From contig NZ_JAUSXV010000001.1 of the NCBI RefSeq assembly GCF_030816295.1, positions 3,844,001 through 3,908,000 of the forward strand: DNA of 64,000 nt. Reading direction: 5' to 3'. Below are positions 24,595 to 32,502 of this stretch, in pieces. Source of the DNA: Microbacterium natoriense (GTDB lineage Bacteria; Actinomycetota; Actinomycetes; Actinomycetales; Microbacteriaceae). A program made the position numbers and the translations under genes. Numbering within the stretch: the stretch's first letter is position 1; the number at the start of each line of letters is the position of its first letter. Under the pieces are notes generated by a model. It was not told the DNA's origin, did no database searches, and saw only the letters and a program-made list of their open reading frames with translations.

Positions 24595-25875
24595 ATGCCC
24601 GTCTCCACGCACGCCCTCGCCCACGCCGAGGATCTCGCCGACTTCGTCGCCGCATCTCCGTCCAGCTACCACGCAGCCGAGGAGGTGGCCCGCCGGCTCG
24701 AGTCGGCGGGTTTCGCCCGGCTTCGCGAAGAGGACGCCTGGTCGGTGCAGCCGGGAGGCCGCTACGTCGTGGTGCGCGACGGTGCCGCCATCGCCTGGAC
24801 GGTTCCTTCGGATGCCGTCGCCACGACGCCCGTTCACATCCTCGGCGCGCACACCGACTCCCCCGGCTTCAAGCTCAAGCCCCAGCCGACGACCGGGTCG
24901 GCCGGCTGGCTGCAGGCGGCCGTCGAGGTCTACGGCGGCCCGCTGCTGAACTCCTGGCTCGATCGGGAGCTTCGCCTGGCCGGGCGCCTCGCCCTCGCCG
25001 ACGGCCGGGTGGTGCTGGCCGACACGGGCGCTCTGCTGCGTCTGCCGCAGCTGGCCGTGCACCTCGATCGCGAGGCGAACACCGGTCTCGCACTCGACAA
25101 GCAGTTCCAGACCCAGCCCGTGTGGGGCCTGGGAGATCCGACGCAGAACGACATCCTCGCGGAGCTCGCCGCGTCCGCCGGGGTCTCGGCATCCGACATC
25201 CGCGGGTACGACGTCGTCATCGCCGACTCCGCACGGGGCGCGGTGTTCGGCAAGGACAGCGCCTTCTTCGCATCGGGCCGCCTCGACGACCTCGCCTCCG
25301 TGCACGCGGGCGTGGTCGCCCTCTCTTCGCACTCCACGGACGCGGGCCCGATCGCCGTGCTCGCGGTCTTCGATCACGAGGAGCTCGGCTCCGGTTCCCG
25401 CTCGGGAGCCGGCGGCCCCTTCCTCGAAGATGTGCTCGAGCGCGTGTACGCCGGGCTCGGCGCGGACTCCTCGGCGCGCCGGCGCGCCTACTCGTCGTCG
25501 TGGTGCCTGTCGAGCGACGTGGGTCACTCCGTGCACCCGAACTACGTCGGCAAGCACGACCCCGTCGTGCACCCGGTGCTCGGCTCGGGGCCCATCCTCA
25601 AGCTCAACGCGAATCAGCGCTACGCGACGGATGCCGTCGGCTCCGCCGCCTGGCGGGCCTGGTGCGAGAGTGCGGGTGTGCGCCCCCAGGAATTCGTGTC
25701 GAACAACAACGTGCCGTGCGGGTCGACGATCGGTCCGATCACCGCGACGCGTCTCGGCATCCGCACCGTCGATGTCGGCATCCCGATCCTCTCGATGCAC
25801 TCCGCCCGCGAACTGGCCGGTGTCTCCGACCTGCACGATCTGACGCGCGTCGCCGGAGCGTTCTTCGCCGGCTGA
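24595..25875 (+). CDS. M18-family aminopeptidase (aspartyl/leucine aminopeptidase-like)
   Basis: A cytosolic dinuclear zinc aminopeptidase of family M18, 426 residues. Metal and catalytic motifs are LGAHTDSPGFKLKPQP, SGRLDDLASVHAG, VFDHEELGSGSRSGAGG, SSDVGHSVHPNY and a final SMHSARELAG. All are in the family order, and the length is normal. It removes N-terminal residues, preferring acidic ones in characterised relatives. The ATG at 24595 follows gcaggaagg. It is divergent from the surface-protein gene and upstream of a purine-type permease, but with an intergenic palindrome between, so it is probably its own transcript. Confidence 0.93.
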   Translation: MPVSTHALAHAEDLADFVAASPSSYHAAEEVARRLESAGFARLREEDAWSVQPGGRYVVVRDGAAIAWTVPSDAVATTPVHILGAHTDSPGFKLKPQPTTGSAGWLQAAVEVYGGPLLNSWLDRELRLAGRLALADGRVVLADTGALLRLPQLAVHLDREANTGLALDKQFQTQPVWGLGDPTQNDILAELAASAGVSASDIRGYDVVIADSARGAVFGKDSAFFASGRLDDLASVHAGVVALSSHSTDAGPIAVLAVFDHEELGSGSRSGAGGPFLEDVLERVYAGLGADSSARRRAYSSSWCLSSDVGHSVHPNYVGKHDPVVHPVLGSGPILKLNANQRYATDAVGSAAWRAWCESAGVRPQEFVSNNNVPCGSTIGPITATRLGIRTVDVGIPILSMHSARELAGVSDLHDLTRVAGAFFAG

Positions 25876-25893
25876 GCCTCCGAGGACCGCCCG

Positions 25894-25963
25894 CCACCAC
25901 ATCGTCGACGCGCCACCGCCGAATCGGCGTGAAGAACATGGTGGCGCGTCGCGAAAGTGGTGG
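25894..25963. repeat. Intergenic imperfect palindrome
   Basis: A 24-bp stem with four mismatches. The outer arms are ccaccac/gtggtgg, the inner arms gacgcgccacc/ggtggcgcgtc, and a 22-nt loop contains a second small stem. It lies between the M18 peptidase and the permease. The arms carry a repeated ccacc/ggtgg unit, a layout also seen in the 29165 palindrome. It is likely a terminator-like or mobile palindromic element. Confidence 0.6.
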
Positions 25964-26025
25964 CAGAGCGGGCGACGCGATGCCGACCGATTCCCCACCG
26001 GCGCTCGCGGTGCCAGGATGTGCAC

Positions 26026-27468
26026 ATGAGCGACAACAGGAGTGCGCTGATCGAGCGCGCCGGCATCGAGATCATCCCCGAGTCCGACCGGGGCGCGAAG
26101 CCCCGCGATCTGTTCTGGCCGTGGTTCGCCGCGAACGTGTCGGTGTTCGGCATGTCGTACGGCTCGTTCATCCTCGGTTTCGGCGTCTCCCTGTGGCAGG
26201 CGACCCTCGTCTCGGTGATCGGCATCGTCGTGTCGTTCTTCCTGTGCGGGTTGATCGCGATCGCCGGCAAGCGCGGATCCGCCCCCACCATGGTGCTGTC
26301 GCGCGCGGCTTTCGGGGTGCAGGGGCAGAAGCTTCCGGGCATCGTGTCGTGGCTGACCTCGATCGGCTGGGAGACGTCGCTGGCGATCACGGCCGTGCTC
26401 GCCACGGGAACGATCCTGCGCAGGCTCGGATGGGTGAGTGGGAACGACGACACCGCCGTGAAGATCATCGCGACGATCGCGGTCGCCGCACTGATCGTGG
26501 GCGCCTCGGTGCTCGGATACCACACGATCATGAAGCTGCAGTCGGTGCTTACCTGGCTCACCGGTGCGATGACGGTGCTGTTCCTGATCTTCACCTTCCG
26601 TCACATCCAGTGGGACGTCGCGTTCTCCCGCCCCGACGGCACCTTCGCGCAGACCGTGGGAGCGCTGGTCATGGTGATGACCGGCTTCGGGCTGGGCTGG
26701 ATCAACATCGCCGCCGACTGGTCGCGGTATCAGAAGCGCACGGCATCCGACGGGCAGATCATCGCCTGGAACACGATCGGCGGCTCGGTCGCTCCCGTCA
26801 TCCTCGTCTTCTTCGGCCTCCTGCTCGCGGGTTCCGACGACGAGCTGTCGGCAGCCGTCGGCGGCGACCCGATCGGCGCCCTCGCGACCCTGCTGCCGCC
26901 GTGGCTGCTGTTCCCGTTCCTGATCGTCGCGATCCTCACGCTCGTGTCCGGCGCGGTGCTCGGCATCTACTCCTCCGGCCTCACGCTGCTGAGCCTCGGC
27001 ATCCGCATCCCCCGCCCTGCCGCGGCCGCCGTCGACGGTGTCATCCTCACGACCGGAACGATCTTCGTGGTGTTCTTCGCGACGAGCTTCATCGGGCCGT
27101 TCCAGTCGTTCCTCATCACGCTGGGCGTGCCGATGGCGTCGTGGGCGGGCATCCTGATCGCCGACATCCTCCGCCGCCGCGCCGACTACGACGAGGCGGC
27201 CCTGTTCGACTCGCGCGGACGTTACGGCGCGGTCGACGGGCTGTCGATCGGCACCATGCTCGTCGCGACGGCGATCGGCTGGGGCTTCGTGATGAATCAG
27301 ATCCCCGGCACCCCCTGGAATGACTGGCAGGGCTACTTCCTCGATCTGTTCGGCTGGCGCGACGACTGGGGCTACGCGAACCTCGGCGTGCTGTTCGCCC
27401 TCGTGCTGTCGTTCCTCGTGACGTGGTTCGGACGGGCGGGAACGATCCGGCGGCAGGAGCAGGCGTGA
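26026..27468 (+). CDS. NCS1-family cytosine/purine permease
   Basis: A 480-residue transporter of the nucleobase:cation symporter-1 family with about 12 membrane segments. The N-terminal PRDLFWPWFAANVSVFGMSYG and TMVLSRAAFGVQGQKLPG motifs are typical, as are GFGLGWINIAADWSRYQ and the later IGPFQSFLITLG region. It likely imports a purine, pyrimidine, hydantoin or related base with H+ or Na+. The stop overlaps the start of the next gene (GTGA), which links transport to the cysteine hydrolase and suggests import followed by ring or amide cleavage. Confidence 0.9.
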   Translation: MSDNRSALIERAGIEIIPESDRGAKPRDLFWPWFAANVSVFGMSYGSFILGFGVSLWQATLVSVIGIVVSFFLCGLIAIAGKRGSAPTMVLSRAAFGVQGQKLPGIVSWLTSIGWETSLAITAVLATGTILRRLGWVSGNDDTAVKIIATIAVAALIVGASVLGYHTIMKLQSVLTWLTGAMTVLFLIFTFRHIQWDVAFSRPDGTFAQTVGALVMVMTGFGLGWINIAADWSRYQKRTASDGQIIAWNTIGGSVAPVILVFFGLLLAGSDDELSAAVGGDPIGALATLLPPWLLFPFLIVAILTLVSGAVLGIYSSGLTLLSLGIRIPRPAAAAVDGVILTTGTIFVVFFATSFIGPFQSFLITLGVPMASWAGILIADILRRRADYDEAALFDSRGRYGAVDGLSIGTMLVATAIGWGFVMNQIPGTPWNDWQGYFLDLFGWRDDWGYANLGVLFALVLSFLVTWFGRAGTIRRQEQA

Positions 27469-28010
27469 CACAGTGGCTGGTCGTCATCGACCCGCAGAAC
27501 ATCTTCGCCTCCCCCGAATCGGCCTGGGGATCGCCGTTCTTCGCGGCGGCGATGCCGCGCATCAGCGAGCTGGCCGACGCCTTCGGCGAGCGCGTGATCG
27601 TGACGAGATGGATGCCGACAGCCGATCGATCGACCTCGTGGGGCGACTACTTCGCGGCATGGCCGTTCGCTGATCGACCGGCGACGGATCCGCTGTACGA
27701 CCTCGTCCCCGAGGCCGCTCACCTGACTCCGCATCCGACGCTCGATCTTCCGACCTTCGGCAAGTGGGGTGCCGAGATCGAGGCGATCGTGGGGCACGGG
27801 GCGCACGTCGTGCTTGCCGGAGTGTCGACCGACTGCTGCGTGCTGTCGACCGCGCTGGCGGCGGCGGATGCCGGTGCGCACGTCACGATCGCGGCCGACG
27901 CCTGTGCGGGGTCGACGGCGGAGAACCATGCGGCCGCGCTCCACGTCATGGGCCTGTACCCGCCGCAGATCACGATCGCCGACACCGCGAGCGTCCTCGC
28001 CACACTCTAG
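27465..28010 (+). CDS. Isochorismatase-like cysteine hydrolase
   Basis: A 181-residue alpha/beta hydrolase of the isochorismatase/nicotinamidase fold. The catalytic set is complete: Asp9 (VVIDPQN), Lys100 (FGKWG) and Cys125 in GVSTDCCV. Members cleave amides such as nicotinamide, N-carbamoyl compounds or ureidoglycolate-like products. The GTG start is inside the permease gene's last codons (4-base overlap), with ggcaggagcagg as ribosome-binding site. Coupling to a nucleobase-type permease suggests a substrate derived from a purine, pyrimidine or pyridine, but the exact one is not clear. Confidence 0.88.
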   Translation: MTQWLVVIDPQNIFASPESAWGSPFFAAAMPRISELADAFGERVIVTRWMPTADRSTSWGDYFAAWPFADRPATDPLYDLVPEAAHLTPHPTLDLPTFGKWGAEIEAIVGHGAHVVLAGVSTDCCVLSTALAAADAGAHVTIAADACAGSTAENHAAALHVMGLYPPQITIADTASVLATL

Positions 28011-28067
28011 ATCCGCCCCTCGCCACACGAACCGGAATACTGCCACACTGTCGGTGGGAGGGGTTCC

Positions 28068-29129
28068 ATGAGCACGCACGCCGCAGAAGAGCGCACCGAC
28101 GACGTCGTCCACCCGAAGAAGCGACGCCGATGGCGGCGCACGAGGATCGCGCTCGGCATCATCGTCGCGGTCGTCGCCGTCGTCGCGATCATCGGATCGA
28201 TCACACCGTGGCCCTCGGCCATGGTGATCCGCTCGGTGTTCTCGAAGGGCGGGGACGACACCGCCGCCGAGATGGACAAGCACGTCCCCGACACGAAGCT
28301 CACCGAGACGCTCGACGTCGCCTACTCGGACGACGGCGTCGACACCACGATGGACGTCTTCTCCCCGGCATCCGCCACGGGCCCGCTGCCGACGATCGTG
28401 TGGATCCACGGCGGCGCCTGGATCTCAGGCTCCAAGGAGAACGTCGACCCGTACATGCGCATCCTCGCCGCCGAGGGGTACACGGCGATCGCGGTGAACT
28501 ACACGATCGGCCCCGAGGGCGTCTATCCCCTCGCAGTGCACCAGCTCAACGACGCCCTCGCCTACATCGACGAGCACGCGGACGAGCTCGGAGTCGACCC
28601 GACGCAGATCGTGCTCGCCGGGGACTCCGCAGGCGGGCAGCTGGCCAGCCAGATGGCGACGCTGATCACGAACCCCGAGTATGCCGAGATCATGGACATG
28701 ACCCCCGCGCTCACGGCGGATCAGGTCGTCGCGACGGTGCTCAACTGCGGCGTCTACGACCTCTCGGCGCTCGCCGAGCTCACAGGCCTCGTCGGCTGGG
28801 GCTTCAAGTCATCGATGTGGGCGTACGCCGGCACGAAGGACTGGGCCGAAGGCTCGACCGGAGCCACGATGTCGACGATCGACTGGGTCACCGCCGACTT
28901 CCCGACCACCTACATCTCCGGCGGCAACGGCGACGGGCTGACCTGGCTGCAGTCCATCCCGATGGCGAAGCGCCTCGACGAGCTCGGCGTCGAGGTCACG
29001 ACGCTCTTCTGGCCCGCTCCCCACGAGCCGTCGCTCCCGCACGAGTATCAGTTCCACCTCGACACTCCCGACGCACGGACCGCGCTGCAGAAGACGATCG
29101 ACTTCCTGAACGCGCACACCACGCACTGA
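28068..29129 (+). CDS. Membrane-anchored alpha/beta hydrolase (HSL-like esterase)
   Basis: A 353-residue protein with a short Arg/Lys-rich cytoplasmic N-terminus (KKRRRWRRTR), a single membrane helix (residues about 26-47) and an external alpha/beta hydrolase domain. The oxyanion motif is IVWIHGGAWISGSKE and the nucleophile is in VLAGDSAGGQLAS. The catalytic His is probably in PAPHEPSLPHEY near the C-terminus. It belongs to the hormone-sensitive-lipase/carboxylesterase group. An ester substrate outside the membrane is inferred. It is transcribed independently, with a long palindrome after its stop. Confidence 0.88.
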   Translation: MSTHAAEERTDDVVHPKKRRRWRRTRIALGIIVAVVAVVAIIGSITPWPSAMVIRSVFSKGGDDTAAEMDKHVPDTKLTETLDVAYSDDGVDTTMDVFSPASATGPLPTIVWIHGGAWISGSKENVDPYMRILAAEGYTAIAVNYTIGPEGVYPLAVHQLNDALAYIDEHADELGVDPTQIVLAGDSAGGQLASQMATLITNPEYAEIMDMTPALTADQVVATVLNCGVYDLSALAELTGLVGWGFKSSMWAYAGTKDWAEGSTGATMSTIDWVTADFPTTYISGGNGDGLTWLQSIPMAKRLDELGVEVTTLFWPAPHEPSLPHEYQFHLDTPDARTALQKTIDFLNAHTTH

Positions 29130-29164
29130 CGACATCCGTCTTCCGGCTTCCGGCCCTTGCAGTT

Positions 29165-29234
29165 CGGGGGACGACACGCCAGATCGGGGGACGAAAGTCG
29201 TGTTTCGTCCCCCGATGTGGCGTGTCGTCCCCCG
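29165..29234. repeat. 70-base palindromic hairpin element
   Basis: A near-perfect 32-bp stem with one G-G mismatch and a 6-nt loop (gtcgtg). The outer arms are cgggggacgacacgcca and its complement, and the inner arms are atcgggggacgaaa and its complement. Each arm contains the ggggacga unit twice. It lies between the convergent esterase and decarboxylase genes. It could terminate both transcripts. The internal duplication suggests a repeat family rather than a simple terminator. Confidence 0.8.
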
Positions 29235-29281
29235 GATCGGAACGGTGCGGCACGGGTGCAGGCGGACGGATGCCGCGCGCG

Positions 29282-30658
29282 TCACTTCATGGTGTCGAGG
29301 ATGCCCACCAGATCGTCGAACGTCGTGAGCGGGTTGAGGATCGCGAATCGGGTGTTGGGGCGGCCCGCGTGCGAACTCGGCACCACGAAGGCGTGCTGCG
29401 TGTCGAGCAGTTGATCCGACCAGCGATCGTAGTCGGCGCGGTCCCAACCGTTGCGCTCGAACACCACGACCGACAGCTGCGGGTCGCGCACCAGCGTCAG
29501 CTCGGGGCGTCGGGCGATCTCCTCGGCGATGCGCTGCGTGAGCGCGAGCGTCGCGCTCACCGCCTCGCGGTAGGCCGTGACGCCATAGGTCGCGAGCGAG
29601 AACCACAACGGCAGGCCGCGGGGACGCCGGGTGAGCTGGATCGAGTAGTCCGAGGGGTTGAAGTCGTCGGCATCCGTCAGCGTGTCGAGGTACTCGGCGT
29701 GCTGCGTGTGGGCGCGGCGACCGCTCTCGGGATCGCGGTACAGCAGTGCGCAGCAGTCGAAGGGAGCGAACAGCCACTTGTGCGGGTCGACGATCATCGA
29801 GTCGGCGCGTTCGACGCCCGCGAAGATGTGCCGGGCTTCGGGCGCGAGCATCGCGGTGAGCCCGTAGGCGCCGTCGATGTGCAGCCAGAAGTCGAACTCG
29901 TCTTTCAGGGCGGCGATGCCGGCGATATCGTCGACGATCCCGAAGTTCGTGGATCCCCCGGTCGCGACGACGGCGCACACCTCGTCACCGTGCTCGGCGA
30001 GGGCCGCACGCACCCCCTCGGGGTGCAGCCTGCCGTCGGCGCCGGCCGGGACCAGCAGCACGTCGGCATCCATCACCTTGGCGGCCGACTTGTTCGAAGA
30101 ATGCGCCTCAGTGCTGCACACGATCTTCCAGCGCGTCGGGAGCTCCTTGCCCGCAGCGATCAGTCGAGCCTTGGTGGCCTCTCGTGCGGCCACGAGAGCC
30201 GACAGGTTGCCGATCGTGCCGCCCTGCACGAAGACGCCGCCGGCGGTGTCGGGCAGACCGAACTCGCGGGCGAGGAAGGCGAGCACCTCGTTCTCGGCGT
30301 GCACGGCGCCCGCGCCCTCGAGCCAGCTGCCGCCATAGAGCCCGGAGGCCGAGACGACGAGATCGAACGCGATCGCGGCCATGGTGGGCGCGGTCGGGAT
30401 GAACGACAGGTAGAGCGGATGACTCGTACTGAGGCACGCGGGGGCGAGCACGTGCTCGAAGGTCGCAAGCGCCCTGGTGGCGCCGAGCCCCTCGTCGGTG
30501 ATCGTGCGTCCGCCCGTCAGCCGGGTGAGCTCACCCGGTGTCTGCGGCTTGTCGAGCGGCACGAAGTCCGACAGCATCCGTCGCCTCGAATAGTCGAGGA
30601 CGGCGTCGACGATCGCCGTGGATTCGGCCGAAGCCGCGTGCATGCGTTCAGCTGCCAT
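29282..30658 (-). CDS. Group II pyridoxal-dependent amino acid decarboxylase
   Basis: A 458-residue PLP enzyme of the glutamate/aromatic-amino-acid decarboxylase family. The cofactor Lys294 is in VDPHKWLFAPFDCC, the Asp pairing with the pyridine nitrogen is Asp262 (HIDGAYG), and the ring-stacking His is His186 (STEAHSS). The N-terminal HPLYLSFIPTAPTMAAIAFD and GGSWLEGAGA blocks are family-like. It decarboxylates an amino acid to an amine. Aromatic (tryptophan-derived) and arginine-type substrates are both suggested by the neighbours, and neither is proven. The start at 30658 was chosen from caggaaagcgc before it. The TetR gene ends 24 bases upstream, so they form an operon. Confidence 0.88.
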   Translation of the reverse strand: MAAERMHAASAESTAIVDAVLDYSRRRMLSDFVPLDKPQTPGELTRLTGGRTITDEGLGATRALATFEHVLAPACLSTSHPLYLSFIPTAPTMAAIAFDLVVSASGLYGGSWLEGAGAVHAENEVLAFLAREFGLPDTAGGVFVQGGTIGNLSALVAAREATKARLIAAGKELPTRWKIVCSTEAHSSNKSAAKVMDADVLLVPAGADGRLHPEGVRAALAEHGDEVCAVVATGGSTNFGIVDDIAGIAALKDEFDFWLHIDGAYGLTAMLAPEARHIFAGVERADSMIVDPHKWLFAPFDCCALLYRDPESGRRAHTQHAEYLDTLTDADDFNPSDYSIQLTRRPRGLPLWFSLATYGVTAYREAVSATLALTQRIAEEIARRPELTLVRDPQLSVVVFERNGWDRADYDRWSDQLLDTQHAFVVPSSHAGRPNTRFAILNPLTTFDDLVGILDTMK

Positions 30659-30681
30659 GCGCTTTCCTGTTCTGTGTGGGG

Positions 30682-31266
30682 TCAGCCGAGGACGGCTGCG
30701 AGTGTGCGGCGGGCGAGGTCGGCCCGGTCGTGCGGAGTCCACTTGACCAGCGAGTGGGCGCTCATGCCGTCGACCATCGCGAGCAGCAGCCACGCGGCGG
30801 GCTCTGGATCGACGGCTCCTGCGGATGCGCGGCGGATGACGTCTTCGAGTCCGGACTGCCAGAGATCCATCTCATGACGGACCCGCTGCCCGAGCGCCTC
30901 GTTGCGAGCGCCGAGCGACCAGGACTGCACCCAGACCAGCGCGACGTCTTCGCGGGTGTCGTCGAGCAGCGTCTCGATCAGGCGCTGCAGGTTCTCGCGG
31001 AGGTCCCCCGAGAAGACGAAGCCGCCCAGAACCTCTTCGCGTTCGGCGGCGACGATCTCTCCGAACACCTCGGCGACGAAATCGTCCATCACCGGCCGGT
31101 AGTGCGCGATGAGCGCGGGCGTCACTCCCACGCGGCTCGCTACGGCGCGCACGGTGAGCGCGTCGATGCCGCTCTCGCACGCCAGCGCCTTGGCGCCGTC
31201 GACGATCGAACGCTCGCGCTCGGCGGGCGGCAGCCGCTTCGCCGCGGCTCTTGACGTGTTGTTCAT
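30682..31266 (-). CDS. TetR/AcrR-family regulator
   Basis: A 194-residue one-component regulator. The N-terminal helix-turn-helix is ALTVRAVASRVGVTPALIAHYRP (about residues 31-53), followed by a helical ligand domain. It sits head to head with agmatine deiminase and upstream of the decarboxylase, so it most likely represses one or both in response to an amine or amino acid. The ATG at 31266 was preferred over a GTG six codons earlier. A TTGAAC-17-TACGGT promoter ends 9 nt before it, so the message would be leaderless and the earlier GTG would lie upstream of the start site. Confidence 0.85.
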   Translation of the reverse strand: MNNTSRAAAKRLPPAERERSIVDGAKALACESGIDALTVRAVASRVGVTPALIAHYRPVMDDFVAEVFGEIVAAEREEVLGGFVFSGDLRENLQRLIETLLDDTREDVALVWVQSWSLGARNEALGQRVRHEMDLWQSGLEDVIRRASAGAVDPEPAAWLLLAMVDGMSAHSLVKWTPHDRADLARRTLAAVLG

Positions 31267-31274
31267 CACGGGAT

Positions 31275-31303
31275 ACCGTAGCACCTGTTGGCCACCCGTT
31301 CAA
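31275..31303 (-). promoter_or_regulatory. Promoter of the TetR-decarboxylase operon
   Basis: On the minus strand TTGAAC (31298-31303) and TACGGT (31275-31280) are spaced by 17 nt, close to the housekeeping sigma consensus. The predicted start site falls at the ATG of the TetR gene, giving a leaderless transcript. Confidence 0.6.
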
Positions 31304-31358
31304 TAGGCATCCGCCGCGGTTCCGATCTCGGCGAAGCACGGCACCCCGAGGAGACCCC

Positions 31359-32381
31359 ATGACCTGGCGAATGCCGGCAGAGACCGCCCGCCACGATCGC
31401 ATCTGGATGGCGTTCCCGGCCGAGGGGCAGACCCTGGGCGAGAACGCAACCGAACGCGAAGAGGGCTACGCCACCTGGACCGCCGTCGCGCACGCCGCCG
31501 CCGAGTTCACCCCGGTCTCGATGCTCGTCGACCCGAGCGAGCTCGACAGGGCGCGCCGCATGCTCAGCAAGACGATCGAGATCGTCGAGGCGCCTGTCGA
31601 CGAGTTCTGGATGCGCGACTCGGGGCCGAGCTTCGTCGTCTCCGACGACGGCCGCCTGGGCGCGGTCGACTGGATCTTCAACGGCTGGGGCGCTCCGGAA
31701 TGGGCGCAGTGGAGCAAGGCCGCTCAGCACGCCCGCATCATCGCGGGCGCCGTCGGGGCCGAGCTCGTCAGCTCCGTGCTGGTGAACGAGGGCGGCGGCA
31801 TCCACGTCGACGGGGAGGGCACCGTTCTTCTCACCGAGACCGTGCAGCTCGACAAGCGCCGCAACCCGTTCGCCGACCGGCAGCGGGTTGAGGCCGAGAT
31901 GCTGCGCACGATCGGCGCGACCGCAGCCGTCTGGCTGCCCAGAGGCCTCACCCGCGACTACGACGACTTCGGCACGAACGGCCACGTCGACATCGTCGCG
32001 ACCCTCGCCTCCCCCGGCCGCCTGCTGCTGCACGAGCAGCAGAACCCCGAGCATCCCGACTTCGAGGTCAGCCGGCAGCTGCGCGCGCACCTCGAGCAGC
32101 AGACGGATGCCGCCGGCCGCAGCTTCGAGATCATCGGGCTCCCCGCACCCGCCACGCTGCGCGACGACGAGGGCTTCGTCGACTGGAGCTATGTCAACCA
32201 CCTCGTCACGAACGACGGTGTCGTCGCCTGCGGATTCGGCGACGAGCAGGCGGATGCCGCGGCCCGCGCCATCCTCGCCGACGCCTATCCAGGGCGCACC
32301 GTCGTCACAGTCGACGCGCGCCCGCTGTTCGACCGCGGGGGCGGCATCCACTGCATCACCCAGCAGCAGCCGTCGCTCTGA
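31359..32381 (+). CDS. aguA: Agmatine deiminase
   Basis: Hydrolyses agmatine to N-carbamoylputrescine and ammonia. The 340-residue protein shows the family's guanidino-modifying pentein motifs: MRDSGPSFV, VNEGGGIHVDGEGT, a catalytic His in FGTNGHVDIVA and the nucleophile Cys332 near the end (GGGIHCITQQQ). The start at 31359 follows cgaggagacc. It is divergent from the TetR gene, and the amidase lies downstream past a repeat pair. Together with the decarboxylase and amidase this suggests use of arginine-derived amines, although the amidase is not of the carbamoylputrescine type. Confidence 0.92.
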   Translation: MTWRMPAETARHDRIWMAFPAEGQTLGENATEREEGYATWTAVAHAAAEFTPVSMLVDPSELDRARRMLSKTIEIVEAPVDEFWMRDSGPSFVVSDDGRLGAVDWIFNGWGAPEWAQWSKAAQHARIIAGAVGAELVSSVLVNEGGGIHVDGEGTVLLTETVQLDKRRNPFADRQRVEAEMLRTIGATAAVWLPRGLTRDYDDFGTNGHVDIVATLASPGRLLLHEQQNPEHPDFEVSRQLRAHLEQQTDAAGRSFEIIGLPAPATLRDDEGFVDWSYVNHLVTNDGVVACGFGDEQADAAARAILADAYPGRTVVTVDARPLFDRGGGIHCITQQQPSL

Positions 32382-32396
32382 CCCGACCGCCCGTCT

Positions 32397-32428
32397 GCGT
32401 TTCGTCTCGCTTCGCTCGCTCAACGACC
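32397..32428 (-). repeat. REP-like dispersed repeat, copy 5
   Basis: Reverse-orientation copy, 15 bases after the agmatine deiminase stop. It forms an inverted pair with copy 6 separated by 10 nt, so the transcript could fold into a long hairpin between agmatine deiminase and the amidase. Confidence 0.88.
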
Positions 32429-32438
32429 AACTTTCGCG

Positions 32439-32475
32439 GGTCGTTGAGCGAGGAGCGAAGCGACGAGACGAAACG
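32439..32475 (+). repeat. REP-like dispersed repeat, copy 6
   Basis: Forward-orientation copy with the aggagcgaagcgacgag variant in the middle, inverted relative to copy 5. It ends about 28 bases before the amidase start codon, so it forms part of the amidase leader. Confidence 0.88.
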
Positions 32476-32502
32476 AAACGCATCAACCGACAAGGACTCA
32501 CG

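Noticed and set aside
24559..27471. A 970-codon open frame on the minus strand over the M18 peptidase and permease
   Set aside because: It runs across two well-recognised genes and an intergenic palindrome and has no domain. It is a GC-bias shadow.
27764..30877. A 1037-codon plus-strand frame
   Set aside because: It crosses three recognised genes in other frames and has no domain or start signal.
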